From the NCBI GenBank assembly GCA_002110485.1, contig MOWL01000047.1, positions 62,001-126,000 of the forward strand: DNA of 64,000 bases. The letters run 5' to 3'. The notes beneath the pieces were generated by a model that was not told the origin of the DNA, did no database searches, and saw only the letters and a program-made list of their open reading frames with translations. The DNA is from Emergomyces orientalis (taxonomy: Eukaryota > Ascomycota > Eurotiomycetes > Onygenales > Ajellomycetaceae). Positions 36,315-47,414 of the stretch are shown piece after piece (position 1 is the first letter of the stretch; each line of letters opens with the position of its first letter). The position numbers and the translations under genes are program-made.

Positions 36315-37526
36315 ATGCTAACCTTCATCCACCCACTTCGCTGGCCGATATGGTCTACTCTATGGCATTTTATCTCTGTGTTTTCAAAGAGCATCGTTCG
36401 TCCATTCCAATTTCGGCTCAATGGGGTGGCCGAGCCAGGATTTGAGGATGTTGAGCAGTGCACAAGCATAGAAAAGGAGATACAGCAAGTAAGATACAAC
36501 ATCAAATTATAATATGTCTTTCGCTAAACTTTTATTGTCTAGCACGCGAAATCAACTCCACCGAAAGATTCACAAACGCACATTGAAGAAAATAGAGCAG
36601 TTGCATGGGACGGAAGCTCGGAACTGGTAGCCTATGACCCTCATCTCAAAGAAGTTCTGGATCATGGCTCAACCTCCATCATTACACGAATCAAACCTGG
36701 GGTTGTTCTCAAATCGCCTCGCTATTCATGGTGGCATTCTCCAACCGCAGAATCCCATGATTCGGTCAAGCATATCAAGCACAGTTTCAATGTTGAAGAG
36801 CAAATTCTTGGGATCTTAGGGGACCACCCTAGAATAATAAAGTATGGACACTCAAAATTTTCATTTTCTGTTCGGCATTAATGTATGCTCAGGTTCCTTG
36901 GCCCCTCTGAAAGCCCCCGAGGCCTACTTTTTGTTGAGGCCAATGCTGGCAATTTGCAAACATACCTTGACTACCCCAGTAGCGTGATTAGTACAATTTT
37001 GCGTCTTCAATGGTGCTCTCAAGCTGCAGAAGCTATACGATACATTCACCAGAAAGGCGTCATTCACTCTGATCTACGCCCCGAAAATTATTTGCTGCAC
37101 AGGAATTCCGATGGTATTCTCAATTTATTCCTTAGTGATTTTGGAGGCTCAACTAGCGGTGTCATAGATGGCGGACATCTTCCAGATTCTGGCTTTTTCA
37201 ACCCACGGAAACCTTGGGTGTCAACGAAAGCGACAGATATATTCAGCCTTGGATCAGTTTTCTATACGATTATAACTGGTCACTGGCCATACAAGTCTGC
37301 AGGGCCGTTCAGATCACTGAAGGAGAAATTGAGTTATGGAGAAAGAGTGGATGAACTCTTCTCCTTGGGTAAGTTTCCCCCAGTTGAAGGTCTAATTGGC
37401 GGAGACATTATACAAGATTGCTGGATGGAACAGTATGGAGAAGTAGATACAATTGTTCGTGATCAGAGCATCATATTCGAAGAAATTTCGTTACAGGCTG
37501 GGAGGTATGAGAGTCTTGAGTCCTAA
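36315..37526 (+). CDS. Protein kinase-like protein, non-RD type
   Basis: Three exons join in frame to 368 aa: 36315-36488, 36543-36841 and 36893-37526. Kinase signs: K115 in GVVLKSP as the candidate ATP-binding Lys; the catalytic loop HSDLRPENYLL with D218, where Arg of HRD is Ser; DFGG at D240; and TDIFSLGSVFYTIITGHWPY as the subdomain IX region. A canonical glycine-rich loop is not obvious. The first 58 residues, up to the first intron, are weakly supported, and the real start may be internal. It is a single gene in an accessory region; substrate and pathway are unknown. The catalytic Asp and Mg-binding Asp are present, so activity is possible. Confidence 0.75.
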
Positions 37527-38961
37527 ATCGCTATTTGAAATAACACAGCAGAAAACGAAACATCGTCTGTCATCCATTCATGTCTGAAGTTGTGGAAACT
37601 TGTGAAGCGTGCCTTTGGTGCCTTTGTTGCCAAAAATATACCCTTAGTTGACTAACAGAGGTGAATGCAGACTGTGGCAGTCCTCACCTAAGGATTAATG
37701 CAACCATGTCTCCCGCATTTTCCTTTCACTCTGTTTGAACCCAAAGTGTTTTCCTTGCGGCCGGGACAGGAAGGAATGCCAATGTCAGGGCAAGGAGTAA
37801 ATTTGACATCTTCTGTGACTCTATCGCCACATTCATAAATTTTTGTGGAAACGTCAACGGTACACATGCTGAGAAAGATTGTAAGTAACAGTAATCCAAA
37901 GAATTTAAAGCCAGAATCTTACGTAGACGTGATGAAGCCGAGGAAAGAATGTTCGAAAGAATCTTAATGTGAGGCTAGTAAAGGTTCAATAAGGCTTGTA
38001 GTGAGTGAGTTGTGGTTGTTGAGACGTTTCTTTGCCATCTTTATATAGGTTTGCACTAGGCTAACAGGTTTGATTTTGGACAGCACATGGGCTGTGCTGC
38101 CTAGAGCTGCATGGCTTGTGTAATGTTGACTTTGAATGGTGATTCGATCAGCACCCTGGTCACTGCATACAATCCCCAGCATTTTAAAACATGAGGAAGC
38201 TGCATTACACTTGTACAAATCCAAAAAGATGTGATCCGAAAAGACACGGCTCAGAGTGATGAAACCACTTACTTCAAAGCTGCTGTGACGATAGACTTTC
38301 CTTTTGATGGACTAGTTGATTGCCCGATGAGCTTGGCTATCCAGCGTGCAGTGCTTGCCTTCCTTGATTTTCAGTTATACATGCGGCGGTTATACTTCTC
38401 CTACTTCTCCTACATCTCCTCCTTCTCCTCTTTCTCCTCCTTCTCCTCCTCCTTCTCTTTCTCCTATTTCTCCTACTTCTCCTACTTCTCCTACTTCTCC
38501 TACTTCACTACTTCTATCCCCTATGGCTTCATCAACGTGTACAATATTACCAGTAAAGATATCTGACAGTCCTGATGGCTTTAATTCCGTTTCTCACTGA
38601 TTCGAGAAAACAATTGTGGACTGAATTCCTTTCCTTTGGGACAATTAATTGAACTATTTAAAATTTCTTGGAAATGATTCATGCCTTGTGGCAAAGTCTA
38701 GAGTGCCTTAGTATGACATCTTGTTCAAATGTAAGCCAATCCCATCACGGAGCACCCGCAGAACAGTCTTGAAATGACTACATTTATAGAAACTACAAAT
38801 ATGAAGAGAAGGAAAGATAATCATCAATCTCAAATAACTGTGGATTATTTTGCTAACCACTTCTTCCAACCGCACTCCTTGATGGATTCGAACCGGATTA
38901 GTTCACCTAGTGATCAAAGCTTGATCCAGCTCTCTTCTTTAAAGAATGTTCAATCCCTCGC
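37527..38961. other. intergenic with a pyrimidine-rich minisatellite
   Basis: A plus-strand frame from 38231 (MIRKDTAQSDETTYFKAAVT) reads into the repeat at 38394 and could be a coding exon, but I cannot place it in a gene. The rest is unassigned. Confidence 0.4.
38394..38510. repeat. TCTCCTACT-type minisatellite
   Basis: Degenerate tandem 9-mers built from TCTCC and TACT/TCCT. In one frame it reads as a (T/P)SP repeat. Confidence 0.9.
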
Positions 38962-39730
38962 TCACTTTGCATTGATCGCCGCCGCTTCCTTGTTGGCGGT
39001 TCTCCGTAGAATGTAGTGGTTAACAGACCTGAGCGAGATTTAATATTCACCAATAAAATAACTGAAGGGAGGGTGGGGAATAGGGACAGAAAGGTGGTTC
39101 TTACACCAATTTTCAGCTTCAATATCTGACTGTGTCCCTTGGGCAATATTGCGACGCAATTCTGACGGCTTACGTTCTTCTCCTTTCCCTTCAAAGGGCC
39201 GCGACCATGTTTCCTGAGGCACAGGTTCCACGTCTCGTCTCGTGCTCGTACGTTTGACAGTGAAAAGATCGTCTGACTGAAGGAGATTCCCGTTCTTCGA
39301 GCTTATGGAAATCGTACGACCGCTGACGTACGTACCTCCTGAGAAGTCCATGGACTGAACCACAGAAAATTCACGAGTACATGTTACACGAAAGCGATGG
39401 CTAGAATCCGCAAATTGGGAGGACGATACTGATCCTCCAACTGGCTGAGTTGATTGCTGCCCACATGCTTTGCAAGCGTAATAAAAGCTTTTGTTTGAGA
39501 GCTGAAAGCTGCTGCAGTACGCGTCTCACAAAAGCACATAGAGATGAGACATGGGGTTGTGACCCTTCTTCATGCCAGAAGAAGACTGACCAGATGGACT
39601 GTTGCTTCTCAGCCGCTTCACAATCCAGGATTGGAGTATGCTGCAACAGCTCCAAACACAGATATGTGTTCGATTTCGCTTCGATAGGGTTGGAGGGAGT
39701 GTGTTGGTGTGAATTGAGGGATCCAGTCAT
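38962..39730 (-). CDS. hypothetical protein
   Basis: Three exons join in frame to 201 aa: 39730-39530, 39444-39107 and 39028-38962. The N-terminal exon reads TYLCLELLQHTPILDCEAAE and SIWSVFFWHEEGSQPHVSSL. The middle has FRVTCTREFSVVQSMDFSGG and TVKRTSTRRDVEPVPQETWS. The end is a helical SVNHYILRRTANKEAAAINA. I do not recognise a domain. Donors GTGAGA and GTGTAA and matching phases support the model. Confidence 0.5.
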
Positions 39731-39837
39731 TGTCAAGGCAAGCCGCAGACACTGAAACCTAGGCGTGCTATTGAGGTGTAATGATTGTAAATACATCCAG
39801 GGAGCGAGATCCGTTTTATAAACAGCAGCATGAGGCC

Positions 39838-39880
39838 CCCTACCCCCTACCCCCTACCCCCTTCCCCCTTTCCCTCCCTC
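39838..39880. repeat. CCCCCTA tandem repeat, C-rich strand
   Basis: About three heptamers CCCCCTA followed by C/T tracts. Strand asymmetry is strong. Confidence 0.85.
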
Positions 39881-40082
39881 CATTGCGGCTTGGAACAATG
39901 GGACTCGACATCAAAGCATTTTGGAGCAATCAGTAGGCGGTAATCCGAGGATTTGCCAATCTCATATTGGTCACTGTTGGTGCTGAACAAGCGGAAGGAG
40001 GAGGGAACAGATTGGCAGAGTTGAAAGGAGGGCGAAACAGGAATCCCAGAGCGAGGGCGTCTTAATTGGGCGTAATGAAATA

Positions 40083-40107
40083 CAATGCAATGCAATGCAA
40101 TGCAATA
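40083..40107. repeat. (AATGC)n pentanucleotide repeat
   Basis: Four to five perfect units. Confidence 0.9.
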
Positions 40108-40255
40108 ATAAAGACGAAAAGCCGAAATGTCATACATAGAAATAAATGTGTCATATTAAACAGTCCTCATCCTCTCTTAAATTCCTGCTAAGTTGCTAAC
40201 ATCAGTTGAAAAAAGGTAAAAGAGCATTGACCAAACACCTCCATGTACCCCTATT

Positions 40256-42874
40256 GACGAAAGTCCCCAGCATTGTGTTGTTCACCCGCCCATCGCACAA
40301 GGAGAATTGAAAGATCTTCTGCTAGAATTCATTCGCGAAGTCAAGGCAGCGAAAACCCACTTCTCCCTGAACCCAGAGAGCAAGCCAGCCAACCGAAAGC
40401 AAGCTAGCAATGAAGATCAAAAGAAGGATGAGAAAAGGGTTCACACTTCAAAGATAAAACACATAACCGCCAATGGAATGCACGCTGACATCCACGTGAA
40501 TGCCAGTCCAATACAGCTGGTACCAGATTCGAAACAGCTTCTCATTCGGCAGTCAGGCCTCGCGCATCGAGATCCGAGTTCAAAAGTGTTATAAAAGTGT
40601 ATGACTCTGATGTACCTCTCACTACTCCTCGACTCTGACTGACAGCGAACCAGTTGAGACAAAGCCAAATCAAAATACAAAACTATCGAATCAATTGAAC
40701 CGGACGACATTGATGCACTGGACGATTACGTGTTTGTTGTCCGCAAGCATATCAGTAGGAGAGAGAGGATCCTCTAATCAAACAAAATTCTCACATGACT
40801 TAGATAACAAATTGAAAGAGTCGACCACATACATTGATGTTAAATCGGAGGCGCTGCGTGATATCCTGCGGGGGGTGCTACAAGATGCCAAGGGAGTAAA
40901 CTTAATGAAAGATAAACCATCGGTGAGTGAGACTCAAAGAAGAGGAAATATAGACACTAACATGAAACTAGATTGAACAAAAAGTCCTGTTTCATTTCTT
41001 GCTGGAGCTCTGTGATCATGCAGAAAAGCTGCAAGTGACTGCAGACTTCAAACTCCAGGGTCTGGAGCATCTCCTCTTGCTTGTCAGACATATCAAGCAT
41101 GCATATGCTGCTACGAAACAGCATTTTACACCATTGTTGCAGTCTGAGCAGATCAGCTATGATCTTCTCTGAGCACTTTTCAAGCCTGGCTCACATGTAT
41201 ATACCACGTGTCTGGGCACCAGCAAGCCACGATGTGTCATATTTGACGCTGGAGAGGAGGCCACGGAAAAAGAAGTGCAGTATTATAAATTGAAGTGCCG
41301 GTACCTGGATTATGATGAACAGGTCTTTGGTGAGATAGGAGTTGAGTTTGAGATTATCAAGTTCCGCGGGTATAAACTGATTCACACCCTTGAGGCATTT
41401 CCCCTACACCACCACCCAGATCGCGAATGGGTGTGCAATGACCTGATTGAGTGCGGGCATACATTTTGCGAAGTTACCTTGAGAGCACCAGATAACACAG
41501 ACACTCAACTCTGGCACTGCAAAGGTAGTGCGTTTATCATGAAAAACCGCAAGGTCATCATAGTGAATATTGATAGTTGAGTGACAATCAACGCGGCCTT
41601 CTTCCATGAAATGGAACCCAACTATAGCTGACCCCGGATCTATGAGAGTTGGAAAGATATGTTAGCTTACAGTATCATTTCTGTTGATTTGGAGCAGCAT
41701 TGAAAAGAGCTGGAAAGAATGAAGAGCAGTGAATTGAAAACAAGGAAAATGACTGATGATGATTTACTGATCTGCTGTCTGACAGTTTGCTGCTTCAGCT
41801 TTGAGAAGAAATGTTTCTGTAAGTCACATGAGTTTCACATGAGGAAAGGTGGTTTGTTTCTCTGACATCCTCTCAGTGAAATGTGCAGTGGCCGACCTAC
41901 ATGAGGTCTGGTGATTGGAAACATCATTCAACCATTTGCAGCTTCTGGAAGGTATCAAACGCATCCTCTTATCTCTGACAACCTCCTGTCTGAGGCATTT
42001 TCATGCTTCGCCATTCGATGATTTTATTAAGGGAAAGGGACGTGGGCTCAATGTACTCTTACAGTACGTCATGCATGCAGGTCCCTGCTGCTGCTGGTTT
42101 TGACTAAACGCATTGATTGATCTAGCGGGCCACCGGGAGTTGGAAAAACTTTCACTGTTGAAGCAACTGCTGAGTGGTTCAACCTTCCTCTCTATTCAGT
42201 AAGCTGGCAATCCCAAAAGAGTCAGTATGTTCCGTGCTTAACGTTGCAGATATCGGCGGGTGAATTGATCACTGATCATGACAATTCTCTTGAGCTGGAT
42301 GTGACACTCAACTGAATCTTCAAGATTGCTATGCACTTCAATATGATCTTGTTGTTAGATGAAGCAGATGTTTTTATGAAAAAGAGATTGACATATCATG
42401 ATGATCACAATCATCTCATGATCATTTTTCTTTGTAAACTAGAATACTACAGAGAAATCCTCTTTCTCACCATCAACTGTCTGCTGGAATTTGATGAAGT
42501 GATCCTCAGCTGAATTCACTTGAAAGTGAAGTATGAAGATTTGATAAAGAAGTTCTGAAGAGAGATCTGAACATATTTTCTCTCAAAGACATTGACAGAC
42601 AAAGAACTCATGGTTGTTGAAGATCGCGACCTCAGTTGTTTGAAATCAACTGTACTGAACAGCCGAGATGTGAGTTTCAAAAAATACTCACACAAGAATT
42701 TCTGCTCATGACATTTCAAACTAGATCAAAAATCTCATGTCTGTCGCCCATGCCTTGGCTACGGTCGAGGAAACGCAGGTGGCATACAAACACTTGGAAT
42801 TAGCAGTGAAGTCAAATGACAAATTCCTCAATGAGTTCAACAACTACAGTCAGGCGGAAGGATTGTACACATAG
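40256..42874 (+). pseudogene. Fungal AAA-family ATPase gene, decayed
   Basis: The order of a fungal AAA ATPase with an N-terminal DUF7025-like region is preserved. It starts with EFIREVKAAKTHFSLNPES, then YVFVVRKHIS, ALRDILRGVLQDAKGVNL, FKPGSHVYTTCLGTSKPRCV and YLDYDEQVFGEIGVEFEIIK. The P-loop GPPGVGKTFTVEATAEWF lies near 42128, and Walker B ILLLDEADVF near 42350. The C-terminal helical part is SVAHALATVEETQVAYKHLE. In-frame TGA stops interrupt conserved positions at 41170, 41578, 41629, 42313, 42511, 42556 and 42568. By alignment to the family from memory, most replace CGA (Arg) or TGG (Trp). It is almost certainly not translated. Confidence 0.85.
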
Positions 42875-43844
42875 AGCGGGAAGTTAACTAGGTAGAGGCA
42901 GCGAGGAATTCGATCGTGACTGCACTGGTGCGGGTGCAACAGAAATATAAACCCATACCCACTGTGGGAGGCGGATTTTTACGGGTCTGCCGGACTAATG
43001 CTCTCTTTCCTCTTCATATTTTCTCTCGGTCATTACATCTGGTGATGACGCCGCCAGTTATAATGCTGATTCTTGATGGGTCGCGCACTCCACCTGGTGC
43101 AAGACATGCCTTGGTGGATTTTCTGTAGTGCATGTGTCATTTTTTGTCTTCCTCGTTGGAACATTCATTAGTTTATGAAGTTAATTATGTAAAATTTCAT
43201 CTTCTATCCATACACAAATCCATGATAATTAGTCTCAATGATATTTGTTGCCCTTTCATGCATGATTGTGACACTCCCTGAGGGTTCGCCTTCATCAGCA
43301 TCCTTCCAAATTCCCTAACTTCCATAGGGGTGCTACGCTTCACTGACTCCGGGGGAGCGGGGGAAATCATATTAGAGCATTCCCAGCAGCTGGGGGGGAT
43401 TTTACTGATGAGAGACATGAAGTAACAGATGAACTCAACTATACTAGCTGCTGCTCAGTATCACCTAATTTAATGCATGGGGAGGCAGATGGATAAATGG
43501 TGTGTATTATAATATCAAATAAAGAAATACGAAATGATAAAACAACTGTTGAGAGATCTGGTTTGATTGGCATGACTGACAAGTGAATACTCCATCTTCT
43601 GTTAATTGCATGTTGATGATCAAGAACATAATATGCTCAGGTGTTTCTTTCATTGCATCTTCTTCTTTCTTTTTTTTTGTTTCTTCTTCTGCTTCTGCAG
43701 CTGGAGCCTCGCATTTTCAGGGAGCCAATTGTCTGGGAGATACATTTCCACCACATAAAGCACATGAAGAACATATTTATTTTTTTGTCATACTTTCTCA
43801 ACATGACAGATTTTAAGACTTGTTTCAACCTGCTGCGTCTCATA
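42875..43844. other. no supported gene
   Basis: Short ORFs only. Nothing was recognised. Confidence 0.45.
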
Positions 43845-44251
43845 TCAATAGCGACAATTCTCCAGTTCATCATCAGCCAAAGATTCTGTAGTAGTCCCAG
43901 AATCTGAGATACTGTTTCTGTCATCAGATTCAATGCTGTCAAAAGATTGAGGCTGATTATTGGAGGTTCTGTCAACAGACAGCCGCTTGGGCGGGATGTT
44001 AAAGGGGGCTGCAGTCTTAGATGAGAAATAGAAATATAAGATCACATTTCAAGGAGTAAAACAGGCAGTGGAAAGAGAGAGAGTGAACATATCATTAAAC
44101 CTTTATCAGAGACTTGAAATGGCTCTTTCTGAAGAAAGCCACTCAACATCTCACAATAAGCTGGAAGGGTGGATTGTTGCGCACCAGACAACAAATGTTG
44201 ACTGGGTAGCAGTGGAGGGTCCTCGGCTCCTTGTCTATCCATGTTGAGCAT
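43845..44251 (-). CDS. small hypothetical protein
   Basis: Two exons, 44251-44101 and 44008-43845, join in frame to 104 aa. The first reads QGAEDPPLLPSQHLLSGAQQ and AYCEMLSGFLQKEPFQVSDK. The second is polar, NIPPKRLSVDRTSNNQPQS then DSIESDDRNSISDSGTTTES. The donor GTTTAA is weak, so the join is tentative. No domain was recognised. Confidence 0.42.
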
Positions 44252-45159
44252 GTGCAGAAATTCAGAGTAGGGGGAAAATATTGGAGCAAGACGAGAAAAT
44301 ATTTGAAGTAGGGAGAAGATTTGAAGAAGGGCGAAGACTGTATTCAAATGAGAGGGAAAGTGCCTTTTATAGTCATTTGTACCTCAACCCCATCTTTGAA
44401 TGACGCAGCAGCAATCCCTTCTGCCTGGTGCATACCTACTGGAGGAGCTCAAGGCTGGCTGATCTGTTACCCATCTGGCTGCGCCCTCTCGCGAAAAGAG
44501 CACAGAGGTGGGTGAAGTAAGAGATACTTCTGCACTGGTTCTGGTGCAGATGATTGGTTGTGGGTGCAGTTCTGTGTTTTCATTACATGCCCACCCCTCG
44601 TCCCTCGCCTTATCGACCGGAGGAAAGGATACGGCAGTTTGCCAGTTTAACTTCCCGGCGCATCAGGAGAGTCGGAGGGGGAACAATTGATGTAGCACCT
44701 TGATTGTAGCGCTAATTCAGTATGAGATTGTCCTTTCCAACGGGTTGATATTGACTGGATGGGAGTCCAAGTTTGCTTGATCTGACACTCATCTCGCTGC
44801 GCCCTCTGGCAAGAAGCGCTGACATGCAGCTGTGCCTCGAATTGAATCTTGCTTCATGTTGGGTGTTTTTGTTCAGGGTGATTGGAAACGAGATGTCCAT
44901 GTGCTTGATATGGCATGAGAGCACTTCTGCATTGATCTTCCCCATCAATGCATCATCCCCCGGTTCGGTGCCTGCTTTGATGTGCATGATTGATGAACCA
45001 CGCAAGGCACATCTCAGTATCCATTTCATCTATCCTTCTTGATCAGCCTTGATCTATTTCCATTCGCAGGGGGCTGTTGAATATGAGACATATAAAGTCA
45101 TCAAGTGCCGCCTGGATCAGGAAGAGAAGAACATTTCATCATCTCATCTCACAACAAAC
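44252..45159. other. no supported gene
   Basis: Two diverged copies of a short segment, around 44450-44500 and 44770-44820, share GCTGCGCCCTCT. The origin is unknown. Confidence 0.35.
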
Positions 45160-45903
45160 ATGAGCATCTCCACATACAATATCACCTTCTCTGGACCTGC
45201 TGATGGTTCTCTCTCAACTCAACTGGACATGGCGCACCTTTTGAAAGCGTACACTCCTGAACCTCGGTCAAACGAAGAGCCCCTGCACCTCCTTCCAGTA
45301 CTCATGCCCATGCCCATGCCTCTCTTCTCTGCATCCGTTCATCTCTCCAAGGATGCATCAAGTGAGAGCTTTGCCAATTTTTCTGCACTGCCATCCACCG
45401 TATCTGGTCTCGACGACATTAACTGGGACGAATGGATCCTGTTCGACCCCTCCCCAGTTGATGTTCCCCCACCGTCACTCCAACTGTCGGATTTCTCCGA
45501 CGACCCCATTGAAGAGGCTCACCGAAGCCCCAGCAACGTTGCTGATGACCTTCCCAATCAACAAGAGCCAACCCCTCCCATGGCCTCTGATTATCGCGAA
45601 GGCAACACATCGAAAGGGTCATTGAATGGCTCAAATGGTTCCATCAAGACTGACCCACGCCCGGGCGAGGAACGCCATGTCCAAGCTCACCGATCGGAGG
45701 AAGCTACCCCCCCGGTGTCGGGCCATTGGGAAGGCGATGCGTGGAGGAAGACGCTGGATACGCAGGAATACATTATCCTGCCCCTTTCTCAGGTGACTAT
45801 ACAGGCGCTGGTGTCTAAGCGAAACGGGCACGAAGTGTACAAGGTAGTAGAACAGATGAATTTACAAGAAGCATGGGGATATGGCACCCAAGAAAAGCAG
45901 TGA
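45160..45903 (+). CDS. hypothetical Ser/Pro-rich acidic protein
   Basis: An open frame of 247 aa starting MSISTYNITFSGPADG. The centre is rich in Ser, Pro and Asp with INWDEWILFDPSPVDVPPPS, which resembles acidic activation regions. The end is a more ordered DTQEYIILPLSQVTIQALVS, then VYKVVEQMNLQEAWGYG. No family was recognised. The frame is open upstream to 45049. A second open stretch at 45970-46184 (RFVTIPSLRRNIRRVSWGYK) might be another exon, but I found no phase-consistent join. Confidence 0.5.
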   Translation: MSISTYNITFSGPADGSLSTQLDMAHLLKAYTPEPRSNEEPLHLLPVLMPMPMPLFSASVHLSKDASSESFANFSALPSTVSGLDDINWDEWILFDPSPVDVPPPSLQLSDFSDDPIEEAHRSPSNVADDLPNQQEPTPPMASDYREGNTSKGSLNGSNGSIKTDPRPGEERHVQAHRSEEATPPVSGHWEGDAWRKTLDTQEYIILPLSQVTIQALVSKRNGHEVYKVVEQMNLQEAWGYGTQEKQ

Positions 45904-46364
45904 AACTCAGGTTCTGCTGATAAGACTCAGCATCTCACTTCATGAAAAACATTTCTCACACCTCACTCACTCTTGCAGAAGATTCCATCATAATCAATGA
46001 GTCAATGACTCCCAGCAAATTGTCTTACGGCTCTGATAGGTTTGTCACCATTCCATCCCTTCGACGAAATATAAGGAGGGTTTCCTGGGGCTACAAAGTG
46101 TATGCCAACATGACATTAAATGATATGCAGGAGTATGGAGGGCTGGAGCTGCTCGCAGCTTACTGGAATAACGATTGTCGTTGAACGTGGTCACGTGGAT
46201 TATGTGTAGTTGGTCCAATCTCAAGAAACTGTTTCTATTTCCTTCCTACTGGTTTAACTAGTCTTTATTTATCTGTCAGGTGAACTGCCAAAAGCTCATG
46301 CCAGGAGTTTGTCTAGATTAGTACCCGTTGTGCCAATTCGATTCAACAGTCCGATTACAGGTTA

Positions 46365-46769
46365 CAGTTGAACGTCCGTAAAAAGTTCATCGTGGTTCCA
46401 AGTTTCGACCCCCTTTTTTCGAACCACGTTCAACTTTGGAACTCCCATCTAAAATGCAAACCTTTCGTACATTACTAATACAATTACTAATACATCTAAA
46501 ATAATCAACGATTTTTCAACAGCATTCCTCACACCTGGTTCAGGGGTAGGTTAGATTAGGATTAGGTTAGGATTAGGGGTTAGGAGGTTAGTTAGGGGGT
46601 TAGAGCCTGAGAAATATGAAAAACCATGGGGGTAAACATGCATAAATGATGAGATGCACTAGTGTGTTTAGTTTTAATGAGGTGCTGCCGTAGGTCAAAC
46701 TTCGAATCACGCCGAAGGGTTTTTCCGGCCAACACTTTGAACCATGAACTTTTTAACCACGTTCAACAG
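46365..46769. mobile_element. MITE-like element with TIRs and TA target duplication
   Basis: The left end CAGTTGAACGT and the right end, read on the opposite strand, CTGTTGAACGT start an imperfect inverted repeat of about 38 bp. Both arms share TAAAAAGTTCAT and GGTTC. TA flanks both sides (46363-46364 and 46770-46771). Length is 405 bp with no ORF. The interior holds a TTAGG-rich repeat. TA duplication and CAGT-type ends point to the Tc1/mariner/pogo superfamily, non-autonomous. Confidence 0.8.
46544..46612. repeat. degenerate TTAGG/TTAGGGG array
   Basis: Repeats such as TTAGGATTAGG and TTAGGGG, telomere-like but irregular, inside the MITE. Confidence 0.85.
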
Positions 46770-46886
46770 TATGCCCATCTGATTAGGCTCAGCTCCAGAT
46801 CTTGAACCTTTAGTACTCCATAGCCACTTGCATAGAGGTAGATCTTTAGGTTGTGTCTTGTTAACATTTAAATTTCCTGTTCCTCT

Positions 46887-47340
46887 TCTATCTGTAACGC
46901 AATCCCCATCGCCAACGCCCTCCCCATCCTCCCAATTCGGATTGTCTGATCGTGCTGGGACACGCTCTCCCAAACGTGTACTTGGGTCCTCCCACTTGCA
47001 TCCTGAGCCCCCACGCAAGCGTGCGATATATCCCGACAGTTCTAATATGTTTATTGGTCAGGGAAGCCTGGAATTGCAAGAAGATGGCCGTCCATCTGTT
47101 GTGATGTCTTGTGTGAAACATTCTTCAGATCAGAAGCTCAATATTTGGCAAGAACACTATCTGAACTCAGAATGTACTCAACAGCAGAATGAACCTGTCT
47201 GGGGTTATGGACAGCTTTCTGAATTTAGAATTGAGAATAGAAAGAAATATGTTCAGATTAATTGATATGTCTTCTGGGAGCTGGCGGAAGGTTTTCCATC
47301 CGCTGAGGTAGACACCATCAAACACCAGTGTGAGCCTTGA
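46887..47340 (+). pseudogene. Chromodomain-like gene, right copy, broken
   Basis: Homologous to the second exon at 32281-32789 (SPKRVLGSSHLHPEPPRKRA, VVMSCVKHSSDQKLNIWQEH). The Trp codon TGG of the chromodomain-like core in the left copy is TGA at 47263-47265 here. The neighbouring CAT and GCC codons have become TAT and GTC. The first exon is absent. Confidence 0.8.
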
Positions 47341-47414
47341 AAGTGAGGAAGGCCCAAGAAGGCTATCTGATGTCATCTATAGTGAATTAATGAAGGCATA
47401 ATTTTTTATTTAAA

